Origin: Microplitis mediator
Lineage: Eukaryota > Arthropoda > Insecta > Hymenoptera > Braconidae
Reading direction: 5' to 3'
Assembly (NCBI RefSeq): GCF_029852145.1
Contig: NC_079979.1
Location: 20,657,901-20,721,900 of the forward strand
DNA length: 64,000 nt
A program made the translations under genes and the position numbers. The notes below the pieces were generated by a model that was not told the DNA's origin, searched no databases, and saw nothing but the letters and a program-made list of their open reading frames with translations. Shown here one piece after another: positions 22,231-35,093 of this stretch (the stretch's first letter is position 1; every line of letters starts with the position of its first letter).

Positions 22231-23691
22231 GTGACACACGTCAATTGCTTCCATCTCTTGTCATCAGTGTCATCTCTCGGCGAGTATTGACGGTTTTGTA
22301 TCAACTCGGGTATCAAAAAAAGACAAAGAAATATTTAGGTCGAGGTAACAAAGGGAGTCATGAGTTATATCTATACACAGACATGGACATAAATATCTGT
22401 GGCACTCCTTTGTCGTAATTTATGTCAAATCTAGTTCGAGGGGAGTATAAATAACGAGTAAATTTCTAAAACCTGCTCAAACTGTATTCGACGAAAATTT
22501 AATATTTTGTTTTAGAACAAGGCAATATTGTTAAATTAATGGTAAAACAATCAGGTCGGAGGATCACAAGCTCGCAACGTCAGCCACAACTTTGAGTGGT
22601 AGATGTCATAGCTTTTTCAATATAATATGCATCTTGTGATACTTTGTTCCTGCTCCCAAGTACTTGACTCATCACTTTATACTCGTTACCAACACTCTCG
22701 AGAAACTCTGCTCAAAATACTTGGCATACTGCGAATTGTAGTTCACCTATATTTTCAACAATATAATGCTCTCTAGCTTTTGTTTATCCATCATCCAAAC
22801 TTGACAGTTTTTAAATTTTTGTTTTTAATAATTTTTTGAATATGCATTTTATACATCAATTAAAAAAAATTCCAGGTTGATTCGGTTTTAAGCACGCGAG
22901 GTATTTTTAATACTTGGCATGAATTCTCGTATGTGATACGAAATAAAGTGGAAACTTAATTAAGAAAATATTCCGGGCACATATAAAGAAAAGAGTGGAG
23001 CGTTACGGAAGTATAGGAAAGCACGGGTTATATAACGTTGTAGTATAAAGTGTAGGAGAGTATAAAATGCACGTATGTGAGGTAAAGAGCTACATCAGGA
23101 GGCGATCTGGGAAAGCGCAAGCTGGGAAAAACAACCTCTGAGAGTAGGATCCAGCTGCATTGGCCTTAAAGCCTCCAGCATATTCTCGGCGGTAGTAGAC
23201 AGTCGGCAGTCGGCAGTCGACGGTGATGATAATACAGGTAATATAAGCGCGGCACGTAAAGCCACCTCGGCAACGCCAGAATGGTGGACTGATTGCTACG
23301 CTAAATTTAACGCGGAGATTCCCAACACTCGTCACCATCTCGATGTACATGCTCAAGTTGTCACTGTCTATAAAACACGTAGCTATCTAAATATATATAG
23401 ATATAAATACATATATTTATTGTAGATATAGGGTGTGTGTATATAATCAATAAATGGTTTATCGCCCGAGGACGCGGGACACGCACCTAGAATAATTCGA
23501 TGAGCTGCCCAATGAAAAACCAATCGGATTAATGCACTACGGACTAGACGATTGACCACCAATAACGTTTTTGTGACCAGCTTTGACCCGAAAATCCATT
23601 TATTACTTTATTTTTCCACTTAATGAACGTGCTAATTGTTCTATTGGTTTTTAAATTTTGTATTTTATTCAAGATTTCATGTTTCGGTAAC
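22231..23691. other. Non-coding stretch
   Basis: The DNA is mixed in composition. A GC-richer patch at 23085-23360 is open on the minus strand for 88 codons without recognisable motifs. It contains a short tandem AGTCGGC(A) run at about 23201-23220. No gene is called. Confidence 0.5.
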
Positions 23692-24133
23692 TACACGGAA
23701 AAAAATTAATCGTGAATGCAACATGATGCAGTCTTGGTAAATAAACATGATGAAATCATGTTGCATTCACATGATCTGTCATATTTCGGCTACATGATAA
23801 TCATGTTGCTGCCACATTTGTCATGTAGCCGAAACATGACAAATCATGTGAATGCAACATGATTTTTCTCATGTTACCGCAACATGATTATCATGTAGCC
23901 GAAACATGATTATCATGTGAATGCAACATGATTTTCTCATGTTACCGCAACATGACTATCATGTAACCGAAACATGACAAATCATGTGAATGCAACATGA
24001 TTTTCTCATGTTACCGCAACATGACTATCATGTAACCGAAACATGACAAATCATGTGAATGCAACATGATTTCATCATGTTTATTTACCAAGACTGCATC
24101 ATGTTGCATTCACGATTAATTTTTTTCCATATA
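23692..24133. mobile_element. ACATGAT-rich inverted-repeat element, family 3 (about 442 bp)
   Basis: Long terminal inverted repeats of about 80 bp are nearly perfect: GGAAAAAAATTAATCGTGAA at the left pairs with TTCACGATTAATTTTTTTCC at the right. The arms continue through AACATGATGCAGTCTTGG and its complement. The left outer end reads TACACGG, while the right outer end is eroded to CCATATA. The interior is a tandem array of about 69-bp units, each made of three 22-24-bp subunits that begin CATG and contain AACATGA. There is no ORF. It is probably a non-autonomous DNA transposon. Confidence 0.85.
23838..24078. repeat. Tandem array of about 69-bp units inside the ACATGAT element
   Basis: Each unit contains CATGTGAATGCAACATGATT, CATGTTACCGCAACATGA and CATGTAACCGAAACATGA as three related subunits. 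The two most complete units are nearly identical. Because each subunit starts CATG and ends with the partly complementary ACATGA, every subunit is itself partly palindromic. Confidence 0.85.
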
Positions 24134-27100
24134 TGGCTAAACTATCAAAGATACATTGAAAAAATATGAAACAAATTCTGTAGAGAATGAAATTTTAAAA
24201 ATAAAATTTATAAGTGGTTTTATTCTTAAACTCAATAGTTTAAAAGATATGTTTAAATTGAAAGGGAAGCATATATTAGCCTACAGTAAATTCGCACCTA
24301 ATTACGTGTATTCAAAAGTCACTCTTTTTCGCTTGATACAATAAAACTACTGAAACGCGTATTCAAGGCACTTGGTATCCTCGCACAGTATACGAGATTT
24401 CTCCTGTAGACTAAATGCGAAATAAATCGCAAGCGTTTTTATTTTTATTTTTATTTTATTTAAACTTTTTATTGCTTTCGTTTGTTAAATGTTTTTTACT
24501 CTGCCTCCTTTCGCTTTCGCGTGCATTTTTCTTCTCCACACCATTCGTAGACATGCACAATTCAGTTTAAATTCTTCCCTCGTAACGTTAAATCTCACTC
24601 TCCTCCATACCCCGAATCCTCGGCATCCTGAAATATCGTCAAGTGGCGACACCATCGACGCATCGCTGGCTCTTTAGAATCACACATACACTCAATACTT
24701 TTTCATTTAAATTTTTTATATATGCATAAAACCTCCATGTCGAAACACTATTCACATGCTAAACAATTTACACAACCTATTTTTTAATTCATCTATTCAA
24801 TAAATTTATTTCAATATTTATTTAAACTCGCACAATATTTTTTCCATCAAGATAAATTCAATTATTTATTTTATTAAATTCCCAATCAAATATTTTCAAA
24901 AATAAATTCAGAATATTTTAAATAAATCCAACAATATCAGTGCCGGAATTCATATAAAATAAATTATATCAAATTTTTAACAAATCCAATAATAAAAAAA
25001 ATTTTTAAATTGCCTTTGAGAAAAAAAAATATACATATATATATATTCATTTGTAAAGAGGATTAATTCCGTATGAAGAATTTTTCATAATATAATTCAA
25101 ATGATACAAATTTTGTTGTACAATATTAAATAGTTAATAAAAAGTAAAAAGGACCCAGTGGAGTATTTTATGGGCATGTAGAAAACAATCCAGTGGAAAG
25201 CCAAAGTACTTGATGATTTACGAAAGAACAGATCCGGTGAAAGAAAACCCTTAGGGGATCTTTAATCCCCACGACATGTCCAGGTGGCTTAAAACCGATT
25301 CTTCAGAGATCGAAAGCTGGCTCATTATCTGGCTCGTTTTTCGCTTGACTTATTTTTTCTCTCTCCTAAAACTCCCATACTGCACAATATATATATATTT
25401 AACATGATCCAGCAGCCAGACAGGAGATAGTATGCTAAAGGAAACATGTGCTTGAAGGGAAAAAAAATAAAAATATTTCTTATTTACTAGCAAGGACTCG
25501 GGGGAGTATAAAAAAAGAGACACGAGGTAGTCTCCCGTGTACTCTCAAGGACAGGTGCTAATGAGACGGCTATTCGACACCCCATTGTCTACTCGTACAT
25601 TATTTCACTAGTATAATTGTCCATTGGCAGTATTATGACGTAACAAATAATAGCACACCCGCTATTATGTAACAAAGGCCAACATACAGTTCTTTGTTTT
25701 TTTTTTCTTTGCGTACACGTGTAAATAAATTTTTGAATGAATATATATTATAATAAATCTGTGTATTGTACGGTACCCTTTTACTTAAACTCACTGGTGT
25801 GATGTATCAAAGACCATAACGATAAATGTCGTCATTAATATCCTGTGTTTTCCCGAGGCTCTCCACAGCACGTGTAACTCGTTATTGCAGGATACGACCC
25901 TTTAAAATAATTTACAATGTTACTCAATCTTTATCATATTCATTTTTTATTTTAACGCAATTCATTATTTTTATTTTTTTCGGTCGTTATTAAATAAAAT
26001 TATCTACTTTTATTGGCAAAAAATAAATATTCCCAAAATGACGTCGAAAAAAAAAATTATCGCATGGAATGGCGCCCTAGACCACTTGCTATATTTAATT
26101 ACTTGTGGTAGTTAATGTAATTAATGAATTTATATTATTTAATTTGTTTTCCACTAAAAAAAAAGGAATTTAAAAATATAGTAAATAATTTACTGAATTA
26201 AATGAGATGAATTTTATTGAAAATGAATTTTATAAATTGAAAGAAAAGTGAGGTTAGAATTTGCGGATTTAAATTAAATTAAAATTAGTGTCCGATATTT
26301 AAAAGGAATTATTTAACTCTGCATAATAAATGTCGATATAATAAAGTTTAAATTAAATGAGCACGCAGAATTAATAGTAGCAGTAAGCAAATTTAGTTTG
26401 CTAGCCATTTTCAACGCGGGTGTCATTTTGCGCGTTATCGTTTCTCTCTATTCATCCGCCACTCATGTGTGTCCGCTACGCTGGTTATCCGTTCATCATT
26501 GATTAACACTTTACATATTATGAGAAAAAAAAAAAAAAGCCATTAAAAAAAGTGTCACTATCGCGATCGCAGTTTAAAAAAAAACACGTAAATTATTGCA
26601 CGCAATTAAATTCTAAAAAAATTAAATACTTTTTTTCTTTTTTCTTTTTTTTGACCAGGAATATTATCGACATCAAATGGATCGAGTGTCGAAAACTGGT
26701 ATCGGGTGACGAGCGTCGATCCGCGAGTGATAATAAATTTCATAGAGTCGGTTCACCGCGTGGCACGTGACCCCGTTCGCTGGCTGGCCTGTTCTCAACG
26801 GAGCGGCCGTACTGGTGCATGTTCTACCTAGTTCTATCCAGCCCTCTGTACTTCCATTATTCATCCGATATTTTATCTCTACGGCTTCTACATTTACATC
26901 CATATAATAGTAATAGTAATAGTGATAGTAATAATACATCTATACATGTACTATATATAAACGCAACTGTTGTATTTCAACGAATACCCTCGATAATCGC
27001 ATGCCGTAATTCTCCCGATACTTGATCTCTTCAACTCCCTTGTGTCCTCGTTATATGTTTAGTTCACATTGAGAGATTTAGATTTTAGATCCCTTTAAAC

Positions 27101-27143
27101 TTTAGATCATTATCGGTTATACATAAAGTAATATTTTTAGATG
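24134..27143. other. AT-rich non-coding stretch
   Basis: No gene is supported. The region has long AT-rich runs, notably 24700-25140 and 25900-26400. A GC-richer patch at 26400-26830 carries short frames on both strands but no domain and no credible splice pair. Confidence 0.55.
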
Positions 27144-27808
27144 TAGGGGAGGGTGGGGCAGAGCGGCCCCCCTGAAATTTTGACCAAAAAAAAAATTTTT
27201 TTGCGCATTTTTACCCCTACGCATGACATTTGGGGCAAAATGGACAAGCCCAAAATTTTGAAAAAGTGATTTTTTCATATTTTCATCGTCAAATTAAAAA
27301 AAATTATTATAATTCCACATTTCTAGCCCTACGCATAACACCTGGGGCAAAATGGACCAGCCGAAACTACCGAAAAAATTATTTTTTCATATTTTTCGGC
27401 CGTTTTTCTATGTAAGAGGCAAATTTGGTCACTAAAAATTTATAAAAATTAAATTTTTTTTTTTATTAAATAACAATTAGTAATTAAGGTAATCGAGAAT
27501 GAACGATTTTTTACGCTTTAAAAAATTTTTTTCGAGTAATATAAAACCAAAAATAGTTGTCAAGAGAAAGAAAGACATTCTTAATGATGAAAACAATTTA
27601 AAAAAAAAAAAAACGAAAAAAAAAATTTTTTTTATCACTTTTTGAAGGGGGGCCGCTCTGCCCCACAAAAAAAAAAAAAATTTTCAGAATTTTGGCAAAA
27701 TGTCCATAAATTTGTTCGAAATAGGACAAAAGTAAAGTGATCTTATGGTTGAAAGCCACAAAAAATAATAATTGGCTTAGGGGGGCCGCTCTGCCCCACC
27801 CTCCCCTA
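27144..27808 (+). mobile_element. G-rich inverted-repeat element, family 6a copy 1 (665 bp)
   Basis: The element starts TAGGGGAGGGTGGGGCAGAG and ends with its complement (CTCTGCCCCACCCTCCCCTA). The outer TA can serve as the target duplication. Inside, GGGGCAAAATGGAC recurs twice near the left end, and a second internal copy of GGCCGCTCTGCCCCAC lies at about 27650-27665. Copy 2 at 30997-31753 is the same element in opposite orientation. Frames in it are translations of A-rich runs plus the terminal motif. Confidence 0.88.
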
Positions 27809-28275
27809 ATAGTGCCCAAATACTTGGTAAATTACTCATTTCATGTTGGCATTTATTTTATTTTCAAAAATTTTATGTTTTTGTTTAATTGTAAATTTAA
27901 CGTCGAAATTGAGTTTTAATGATAAAAGGAAAAATAATAGAGTGTTTGTTAGGGGGCAATAAAAATGAATGTATGTTATATTATGACGTCTTTACAAAAC
28001 CACACCTCTCGTGTTAAATCAAATAGTCACGTGTCCACAAAACATAATGTTGAAAAATCATTTGATAATGTATTGTGCGAGCTCTTCATCATCGTTGTGC
28101 TCAGTTGTGTTCAGTTGTGCTCGTACACATACAACACAAAAGAGAACGAGGGAGTAGTAAAAAAGCGCGTAGGGAGGGTGGTAAAGGCACCCCAGCTGAA
28201 AACGTTTGGCCCGAGATCAAGCCGCAATAAAACAGACTATACTCTCCACTCTCGACTCTCCTACCCCTAGTGAAC
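27809..28275 (+). promoter_or_regulatory. Presumed proximal upstream region of the 28316 gene
   Basis: Up to about 27960 the DNA is AT-rich. From about 28075 composition rises, with short repeats such as CAGTTGTG (28103-28118), up to the TATA-like box. Calling this a promoter-proximal region depends on the gene model being right. The open frame 27965-28270 ends 46 bases before the ATG and has no features of a protein. Confidence 0.3.
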
Positions 28276-28305
28276 ATATAACGCGCTGCTGGTTGATACT
28301 CAGTT
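28276..28305 (+). promoter_or_regulatory. Core promoter: TATA-like box and TCAGTT initiator
   Basis: ATATAA lies at 28276-28281 and a perfect insect-type initiator, TCAGTT, at 28300-28305. Taking the A at 28302 as the start site, the TATA-like box begins at -26, the normal spacing. No downstream promoter element was seen at +28. The implied 5' UTR is only about 14 bases before the first ATG, so a start further upstream is also possible. Confidence 0.45.
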
Positions 28306-28315
28306 GGTGCGTGTG

Positions 28316-28364
28316 ATGAACGCGATGACTGCTATTTCCATAATACCCGGCGATTTGTTACGCG
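28316..28364 (+). CDS. First coding exon of an unrecognised gene (partial)
   Basis: ATG at 28316 opens MNAMTAISIIPGDLLR and the exon ends after one base of the next codon at a strong donor, CGCG|GTAAGT. An in-frame TGA at 28271 closes the frame upstream, so the start cannot be much earlier within this exon. A second in-frame ATG follows at codon 4. The phase (one base left over) matches the exon at 55883, whose first two bases complete a Glu codon. The protein is not recognised: there is no signal peptide and no known N-terminal motif. Confidence rests on promoter spacing, donor quality and phase match. Confidence 0.45.
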
Positions 28365-30102
28365 GTAAGTTGACTTGAATTTCGTGCACGTGACACTTTG
28401 GTTTATACGACAAAGCTTACGATTTACCGATTTACATTTTATATTTTATCCGATTACTTTTTTCATCCTTTTAAATAAATTTATTGCCTTCAACTATCAA
28501 ACTTTTCTTTATAATAATAATCACTATAAATGATTTGAAATTGATTCGAGGATTGAGTAAGAGGGTCAAGATAATAGAAATATGAAACAATAAGGTGGAA
28601 AAAAAAAAAAAAAAAAATATAGAGGATCTGTAGTGGCCCGGGGGCAGAAACTCCAGCTCATCAAAATGTCGGAAACACGGTGTACGAGGGACCGGAAAAA
28701 GTAAAATAGTATCTAAATGTCATCCCTCTAAAACCGTCGTGAAAAATCCTCGGATAACTTGGGTTTGATACTTTTTTGATGACGCTGGATAAAAAATCCT
28801 CGGCTCCGATAAAACTCGGCTCTGTCTTGAATATTTAATTTTTAAGCTGGCAGGTCACGATATCTCTTTGGTGAGTAATAAAAAATGAAAAAACAAATGA
28901 TACGAAATCAATGAGCTTTTTAGAAAAATTCTAAATCGACGGGACGTCGGGAATAAAAAAGGAGAGTAAAGTTGAGCCGAATTATCGTCCGTCAACTAAC
29001 ACCTTTCAGTGCGTCTACCGGATTAAGTAAAGCTCTAATTCGAACCGATCCAATTACACAGACGCGGTGCGACGCGCCGGATAGGAGGAAAGAGAGAATA
29101 AGTTAGACGTTGGGTGTACATAAAATCGCGATTTTCAAACAAAGCACGAACCGAGCAGATTGTGAAGCGCTCACGAGTCCTCTTGCAGACTGAAAGAGCA
29201 AAAAAATAAAAACGACCGAGAGAAGACATCCACTCTCTCCCATTCATTCTCAATCCGCACCGAACCACCTAATTCGGAAGTCAAATAAAGAGTTCCCTTT
29301 TTCTTATCTCGCTATTGAAAGTTTTTACATCCATTTCTATCTTTCTTTTTTATTTTTTATTTTTACTCTTCTCAAACTACTTTTTTCTTTCACTAGCTTG
29401 CGGTTAGCGTGCACCATGTTTTTCTTCTCTCAACAATTCACTGCAAATAATTCAATCCCGTTTACACTCTTTCATTAGATATCTCAATTAATTTGTCCAA
29501 CTTATTTTTAAGTATTTATTCATTACACTAATTAAAACTTTTTTATTTTTTTAAATCCAATATACTATTTTTTCCTCAGTAAACAGTATTCATTACTCAA
29601 TATCTCTATCTAATTAATATCTGGTGCAAATTCTGAATTTTATAAAAAAGAAATCAAAATTTTTATTTTTTCGCGGAACCCATTTTACCCCCAAGTATTA
29701 AAAATTTCATTTTTAATTAACGAAAGACGTAGAATGCATAATAAATAAATATACTACTCCAATGAATAAAAAATTTAAAAAAAAAAAAAAATAGAATCTA
29801 ACAAACGAGAATGATAATTTAGTCGTCACCCTCTACTGTATGAAAACCCTTACCCTTAATTCGTAGCTCGGAGGCTCTTTTGATCCGACTCGCATCAGAT
29901 GACATTAGTTTTTATATTCCAGTGCTCATCGTATTCATGAATAAGGATCACGAGACATATTATATAATAGAGTGTCCTGAGAATTACACGAGTCTCCTGT
30001 TTCGTTCCCGCCCATTATCGACTGATCCCTCTCTACCTTGAACCTTTGAGGCCCCCTTTTTTTTTTAATTCTTTTTGGCCGAGAGATCTCATCACTCAAA
30101 GG

Positions 30103-30136
<34 letters not shown>

Positions 30137-30996
30137 AAATAATGTATGCAAGGTGATTATAGACCCAGTGAAATTAATCTTTACGGCTCATTAATTTGAA
30201 TAATAATTCGAGCAAATAAAGTGCCCTCGTATATTTTTGAATAATAATAATAATGATTAAAGTTTTATCAAATAAAAATTTATTTTATAACGTTAATAAT
30301 TCATTTATATTGACTATCACAATTTATCATTTTTTGACTAATAAAAAATTATTAGTATTTATGTGCCACGTGTGTCAGAGGATTCCGCGGAAAAATGAAA
30401 AAAAAATCCAATTTTAATCTCCATATGAAATAACGATGTATTTGATTGGAGTCAAAACTCACAATTCGCTGGCACAGACACACAAATATGTATATAGTTA
30501 TATATTAATGCACATATATACATAGGAACAGACATCTGTGAAACGAAACAAAATATACCAGCGTATTTTCCATCGCTATACAGCGCGGATCAATTTCAAA
30601 TGAATACGAATGAACCAGCTCAATAGTCTCCAGTAAAAATAATTTTAAATTTACATTTAATAAAATTATGTACATTTCATTATACCCACAATGAAATTTA
30701 TATTTCTTTTTATCTCCGCCGGTTATTAAACTTGAGCTTTAATCAATATAATTAGCTTTTTATTCTTCAAACTAAAAAAAAACATCGCCATTTCAATTAT
30801 CGATAACTCAAAACATATACCTTCAAACCATACATCGTATACATCATACCACATTGTCAAAATGTAAATTTTCTGCTCTACAATTTTTGATTGTCAAAAA
30901 TTACTCTAAAACCAATAGTTCGAAAGTTAAAAAGAATTAAATAAAAAATCCTTACCAAATTTTTAAAATTATTTTAATAAATAACAAATATATATG
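28365..30996. other. Start of the presumed first intron; non-coding
   Basis: The intron begins GTAAGTTGACTT. The stretch is AT-rich and includes a 33-base A run at 30103-30135. A GC-richer patch at 28960-29290 is open for 77 codons on the minus strand without a motif. No exon is recognised. Confidence 0.5.
30103..30135 (+). repeat. Poly(A) run of 33
   Basis: This is an uninterrupted A homopolymer. No retroposon body with a target duplication is recognisable upstream. Confidence 0.9.
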
Positions 30997-31753
30997 TAGG
31001 GGAGGGTGGGGCAGAGCGGCCTCCCTAAGCCAATTATTACTTTTTGTGGCTTTCAGCCATAAGATCACTTTACTTTTGTCCTGTTTCGAACAAATTTATG
31101 GAGATTTTGCCAAAATTCTGAAAAAAAAAAATTTTTTTTGGTGGGGCAGAGCGGCGGCCCCCCTCCAAAAAGTGATAAAAAATTTTTTTTTTCGTTTTTT
31201 TTTTTTTTTTAAATTGTTTTCATCATTAAGAATGTATTTCTTTCTCTTGACAACTATTTTCGGTTTTATATTACTCGAAAAAAATTTTTTAAGGTGTAAT
31301 AAATCGTTTACTCTCGATTACCTTAATTACTAATTGTTGTTTAAGAAAAAAAAAAAACAATTCTATAGTTTTACTTTATTTCAAAAATTTATCAACTAAA
31401 AAAAAAAATTTTATTTTTATAAATTTTTAGTGACCAAATTTGCCTCTAACATAGAGAAACGGCCGAAAAATATGAAAAAATAATTTTTTCGGAAGTTTCG
31501 GCTGGTCCATTTTGCCCCAGGTGTTATGCGTAGGGCTAGAAATGTGGAATTATAATAATTTTTTTTTAATTTGACGATAAAAATATGAAAAAATCACTTT
31601 TTCAAACTTTTTGGGCTTGTCCATTTTGCCCCAAATGTCATGCGTCGGGGTAAAAATGCGCAAACATATCGGATTTATAGTAATTAGGCGAAAAAAAAAA
31701 AATTTTTTTTTGATCAAAATTTCAGGGGGGCCGCTCTGCCCCACCCTCCTCTA
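30997..31753 (-). mobile_element. G-rich inverted-repeat element, family 6a copy 2 (757 bp)
   Basis: This is the same element as 27144-27808 in reverse orientation, 3.2 kb away. It starts TAGGGGAGGGTGGGGCAGAG and ends CTCTGCCCCACCCTCCTCTA. The interior follows copy 1 in reverse complement, including the GGGGCAAAATGG-type motifs and the phrase around AAGTGATCTTATGG. It is about 90 bp longer than copy 1. Part of that difference is a block near 31660-31690 (around ATATCGGATTTATAG) with no counterpart in copy 1. TA lies at both edges. Confidence 0.88.
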
Positions 31754-34700
31754 CATATACAAGCCTGAGATTTTAATTATATTAATTAAATGAATACTAA
31801 ACTCGGGAACAATAAAATCCTCGTGTCAATAGCAGAAAAAAACACGAGTTGAGTGACGATGAAAAATAATATTAAAATTAATAAAATAAATCCACGTATT
31901 ATAATATTAAACAATGATAATAATAATAATAATAATGATAACAATATGGTAAACTGTGAAATGATTGTACCCGCATTAAGTTGCGAGTGACGACAGGAGT
32001 AGAAGAGAAAATGGGGTTGGTAACCCGCAGGCCACTGACACATACATGACGCTCACGGGGACGTATGCGACCACTCAAACACGTCTATCATCCTTCTGTG
32101 TCCAATGCAGAGTTAGCTCCCTCTACTAGCTAGCAAAGTCTCTGTCTGTCTCTTTGATCTGTGTCATCTATCTGTCTCTATCTCACTTGCTGCTCCATAA
32201 CTTTCTGGTTTGCTTTATTCGTTTATCGCAATATAATAATCAACCCGTGTTGTTTGTTTCCGGCTCCTCGTTATGACAGTTGGATTATTGAGCTTTAAAT
32301 CCTACAAAAATTTAACCTAAAATAATATACATATATATTTTTTTTATAATTAATCTGATAAACAAGATGGAATGTGCCCCTTTTTTATTTATGTTTAGTT
32401 TTACTTGGGTTTATTTTTTTATTTTATTCCACGGAATCTATTTCATTGGCGGAAAAGCTACACTGCAGACTGTTATTATCTCGTCGAAAAAACCCATCGA
32501 CTGTCGCATTTCTTTTGTCTAGTTTAATCTGCTTTGGACGAATGGAACGATACTATATTTATTCGTGAATATGTGTACATTCTGGGTATTGCTGCCTAGA
32601 CGAGCTGAAAAATTTAAACCGGCGATAGCGAAATGTTTTTATTTTTTATTCTTTTTTACTATTTTTACTTTTTGTTCATATTATATATGGTGATATAGTG
32701 CAGGGAACAGAACACCACCCGCAGGACAAACCTTTTTAGCGATAGGATATTATAAAAGTGAACAGAGCACACTAGTCTTCATCAATCCCTTCCGCTCGAT
32801 AACACTTTAAAACTTGTTTCTTTACGCGACTGAAAAAATTCAATCGTTTATTGATAAAGTTCCGACTTTAAAGATTATTATTTAAAGAAAAAAATTAACA
32901 TGGCTTGTAATATTTATTTAACCCGAATAAGTATGAGTTGTACACAAAGAAATGACATATGTATATAAAGAAATAAGTAATATGTAAGGAATTCGTGATA
33001 TTCATCTTTTACGACAGCACTTGGATTCAATTTGGTTCTTCTCAATATAAACCGACTTGAAGATATCCGAATGTAGTCGCTCTTGGCTTTTCCGCTGATT
33101 TCATATCTCTGCCCAGATAACCTTATACACAAACTCTTTTATATATCTTTTATGCTAAAAAATATATATACAATACAATGTACCGACTATTTATATTTGT
33201 GCTGAAAAAATCAATCAAATTTAGCGTGAATGTTTTTTATCATTTCAACAGACGCGGTAAAAGATCTCTGGCTCCTTCAATACGCTCATAAAGAAAATAT
33301 TATCTGTAAAAAAATTATTTATACTTTGACTTGAGATAAATTCATGGGTACCTTGTACTGATTAATATATATTTATATTGCGAAAAAAACATAAATATAA
33401 AAATCAATTGACCATAGAGCAATAGAGACGTAATTAATGTACTCAGAAAAGTTGTTTGTGTCGGGAGTCGGCAGGAGTCTGGAGAGTCGGAATTCCGTGG
33501 CCCGTCTGTGGAAAATATTTTTTTTTTTTTTTTTTTTTCCACAAAGCAGTTAACGTTCCGGGTTTGGAGTGAGGGTTGTTTATGAAGTGAGAGTGACAGA
33601 GACCGTGAAAGTGGTAACTGTTGAAAGAAGACCAAGTAAATGCCTTGTGTGGGGAAAGGGAGACGAGAGGAGAGGAGATGAGAAGGGAAGGGAAGGGGGT
33701 GAATGAGAAAAGAGTGAATGGAGAAAAGAGCTTACGCAATTTCCAAAGCATTTAACTGCTAAGTACTTTAGCGTGCTGCAAGTAACACACAGAGCAATAC
33801 CAATAGCAATCTACTTGGTTCCATTCAATCAGCCATCGATTTCTTGGATTTATTGCCCGGTTAAAGGGAAATTCAACCACGGGGTAACAGCCTCCACTCT
33901 CTACCCACATAAATACTAAGGAAATGCTTTTTTTACAGCTATCCAAACGTTTACGTCGATTTTTTTTGTTGCTTTTGTTTTTCTCTATATCACCCCCACC
34001 CCCAACGACATTATAACGTTATATTTTATCCGTTGCGTGAATTACGTCGTTAAAATCTCTCAATGTTTGCTCATATATTTTTTATATAAATATATATCCG
34101 AGTGCACAAGGGAAAAGAAAACAGCCATACACACGCCCAGTATAAGTTCAAATATTTATACAATGAGAAAATAAAAATTTCAAATCATTTTTATTATTTT
34201 ACCTCTCGAGTACGTTGCAGTAAAAATATTTTATCTTCAATTTTTTTTTCTTTTTTTCTCATGTTATTATGAGAGATTCAAGAACAATTACCAAAAGCAA
34301 TTTATGTTCATTTTTTTTTTTTTTTTTTTTTTTTCTACAAGGGAATTGCAGTATTCATGGTCTATTTCCTTTGTTTGATTGATTTTCCTCGCCCTAAAAC
34401 TATATATAAATTCTGTTATTTTATCTCCAAGTTATTTTTTTAAATATCGATTGAATTGCTGAAAAAATTAGGTCAGTTTTATTGAAATATCGTTTCGTTG
34501 TTTGTAACTTAAAATTATTATAAAAAGTTTTATCATTAAATGTTAAAATCCTTGTCAATTAGTTTAAATGATAATAATCGATAAGCAGAGGTATCAAAAT
34601 TGTATTATGTTAACCGATGTGAAATTGTCAATTCCACAATTCGATATTTAATAGTTAATTAGAGTGTCATTTGAAATGGGTGTACATCCAGCTGGATATC

Positions 34701-35093
34701 CTAGTTAATTATTCAAGTTATAATTCCATAAAATATTAAAGTTTGTGGTAATTAATGTATACTCGATATAGATAAATATTATATATGTTAAAGTTTATGT
34801 TAATGCCATCGAAATAAAATCTCTTGACGTCAATCACTGTTATTGAATAATTAAATCTGCTATTACATTAACGCTGAATATTATATGAATTTTATTTTCC
34901 GATAATCACTTATTAATTTAAACAAATTCGTTATTATTATTATCTATAATAGATTAATTAAACACGATCGAAAATTACTTGAAATAATAAATTTTGTTTA
35001 TAATTAACAGTAGTCGATAGACATGCAAATTTAATCTTTAATGCTAATAAAATACCCTATTAGCAGACTTATTTTTTTGAGCTTAAGGTAAAT
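31754..35093. other. Intronic or intergenic non-coding stretch
   Basis: No exon is recognised. The stretch contains an AAT repeat at 31915-31937, purine-rich runs at about 33650-33730, and T homopolymers at about 33519-33538 and 34311-34334. A moderately GC-rich patch lies at 33440-33960. Overlapping frames there are low-complexity. Confidence 0.5.
31915..31937. repeat. AAT microsatellite
   Basis: This is a pure AAT/TAA trinucleotide run. Confidence 0.85.

Noticed and set aside
30103..30135. Poly(A) tail of a retroposed gene
   Set aside because: No ORF, retroposon body or target-site duplication could be identified next to the A run.
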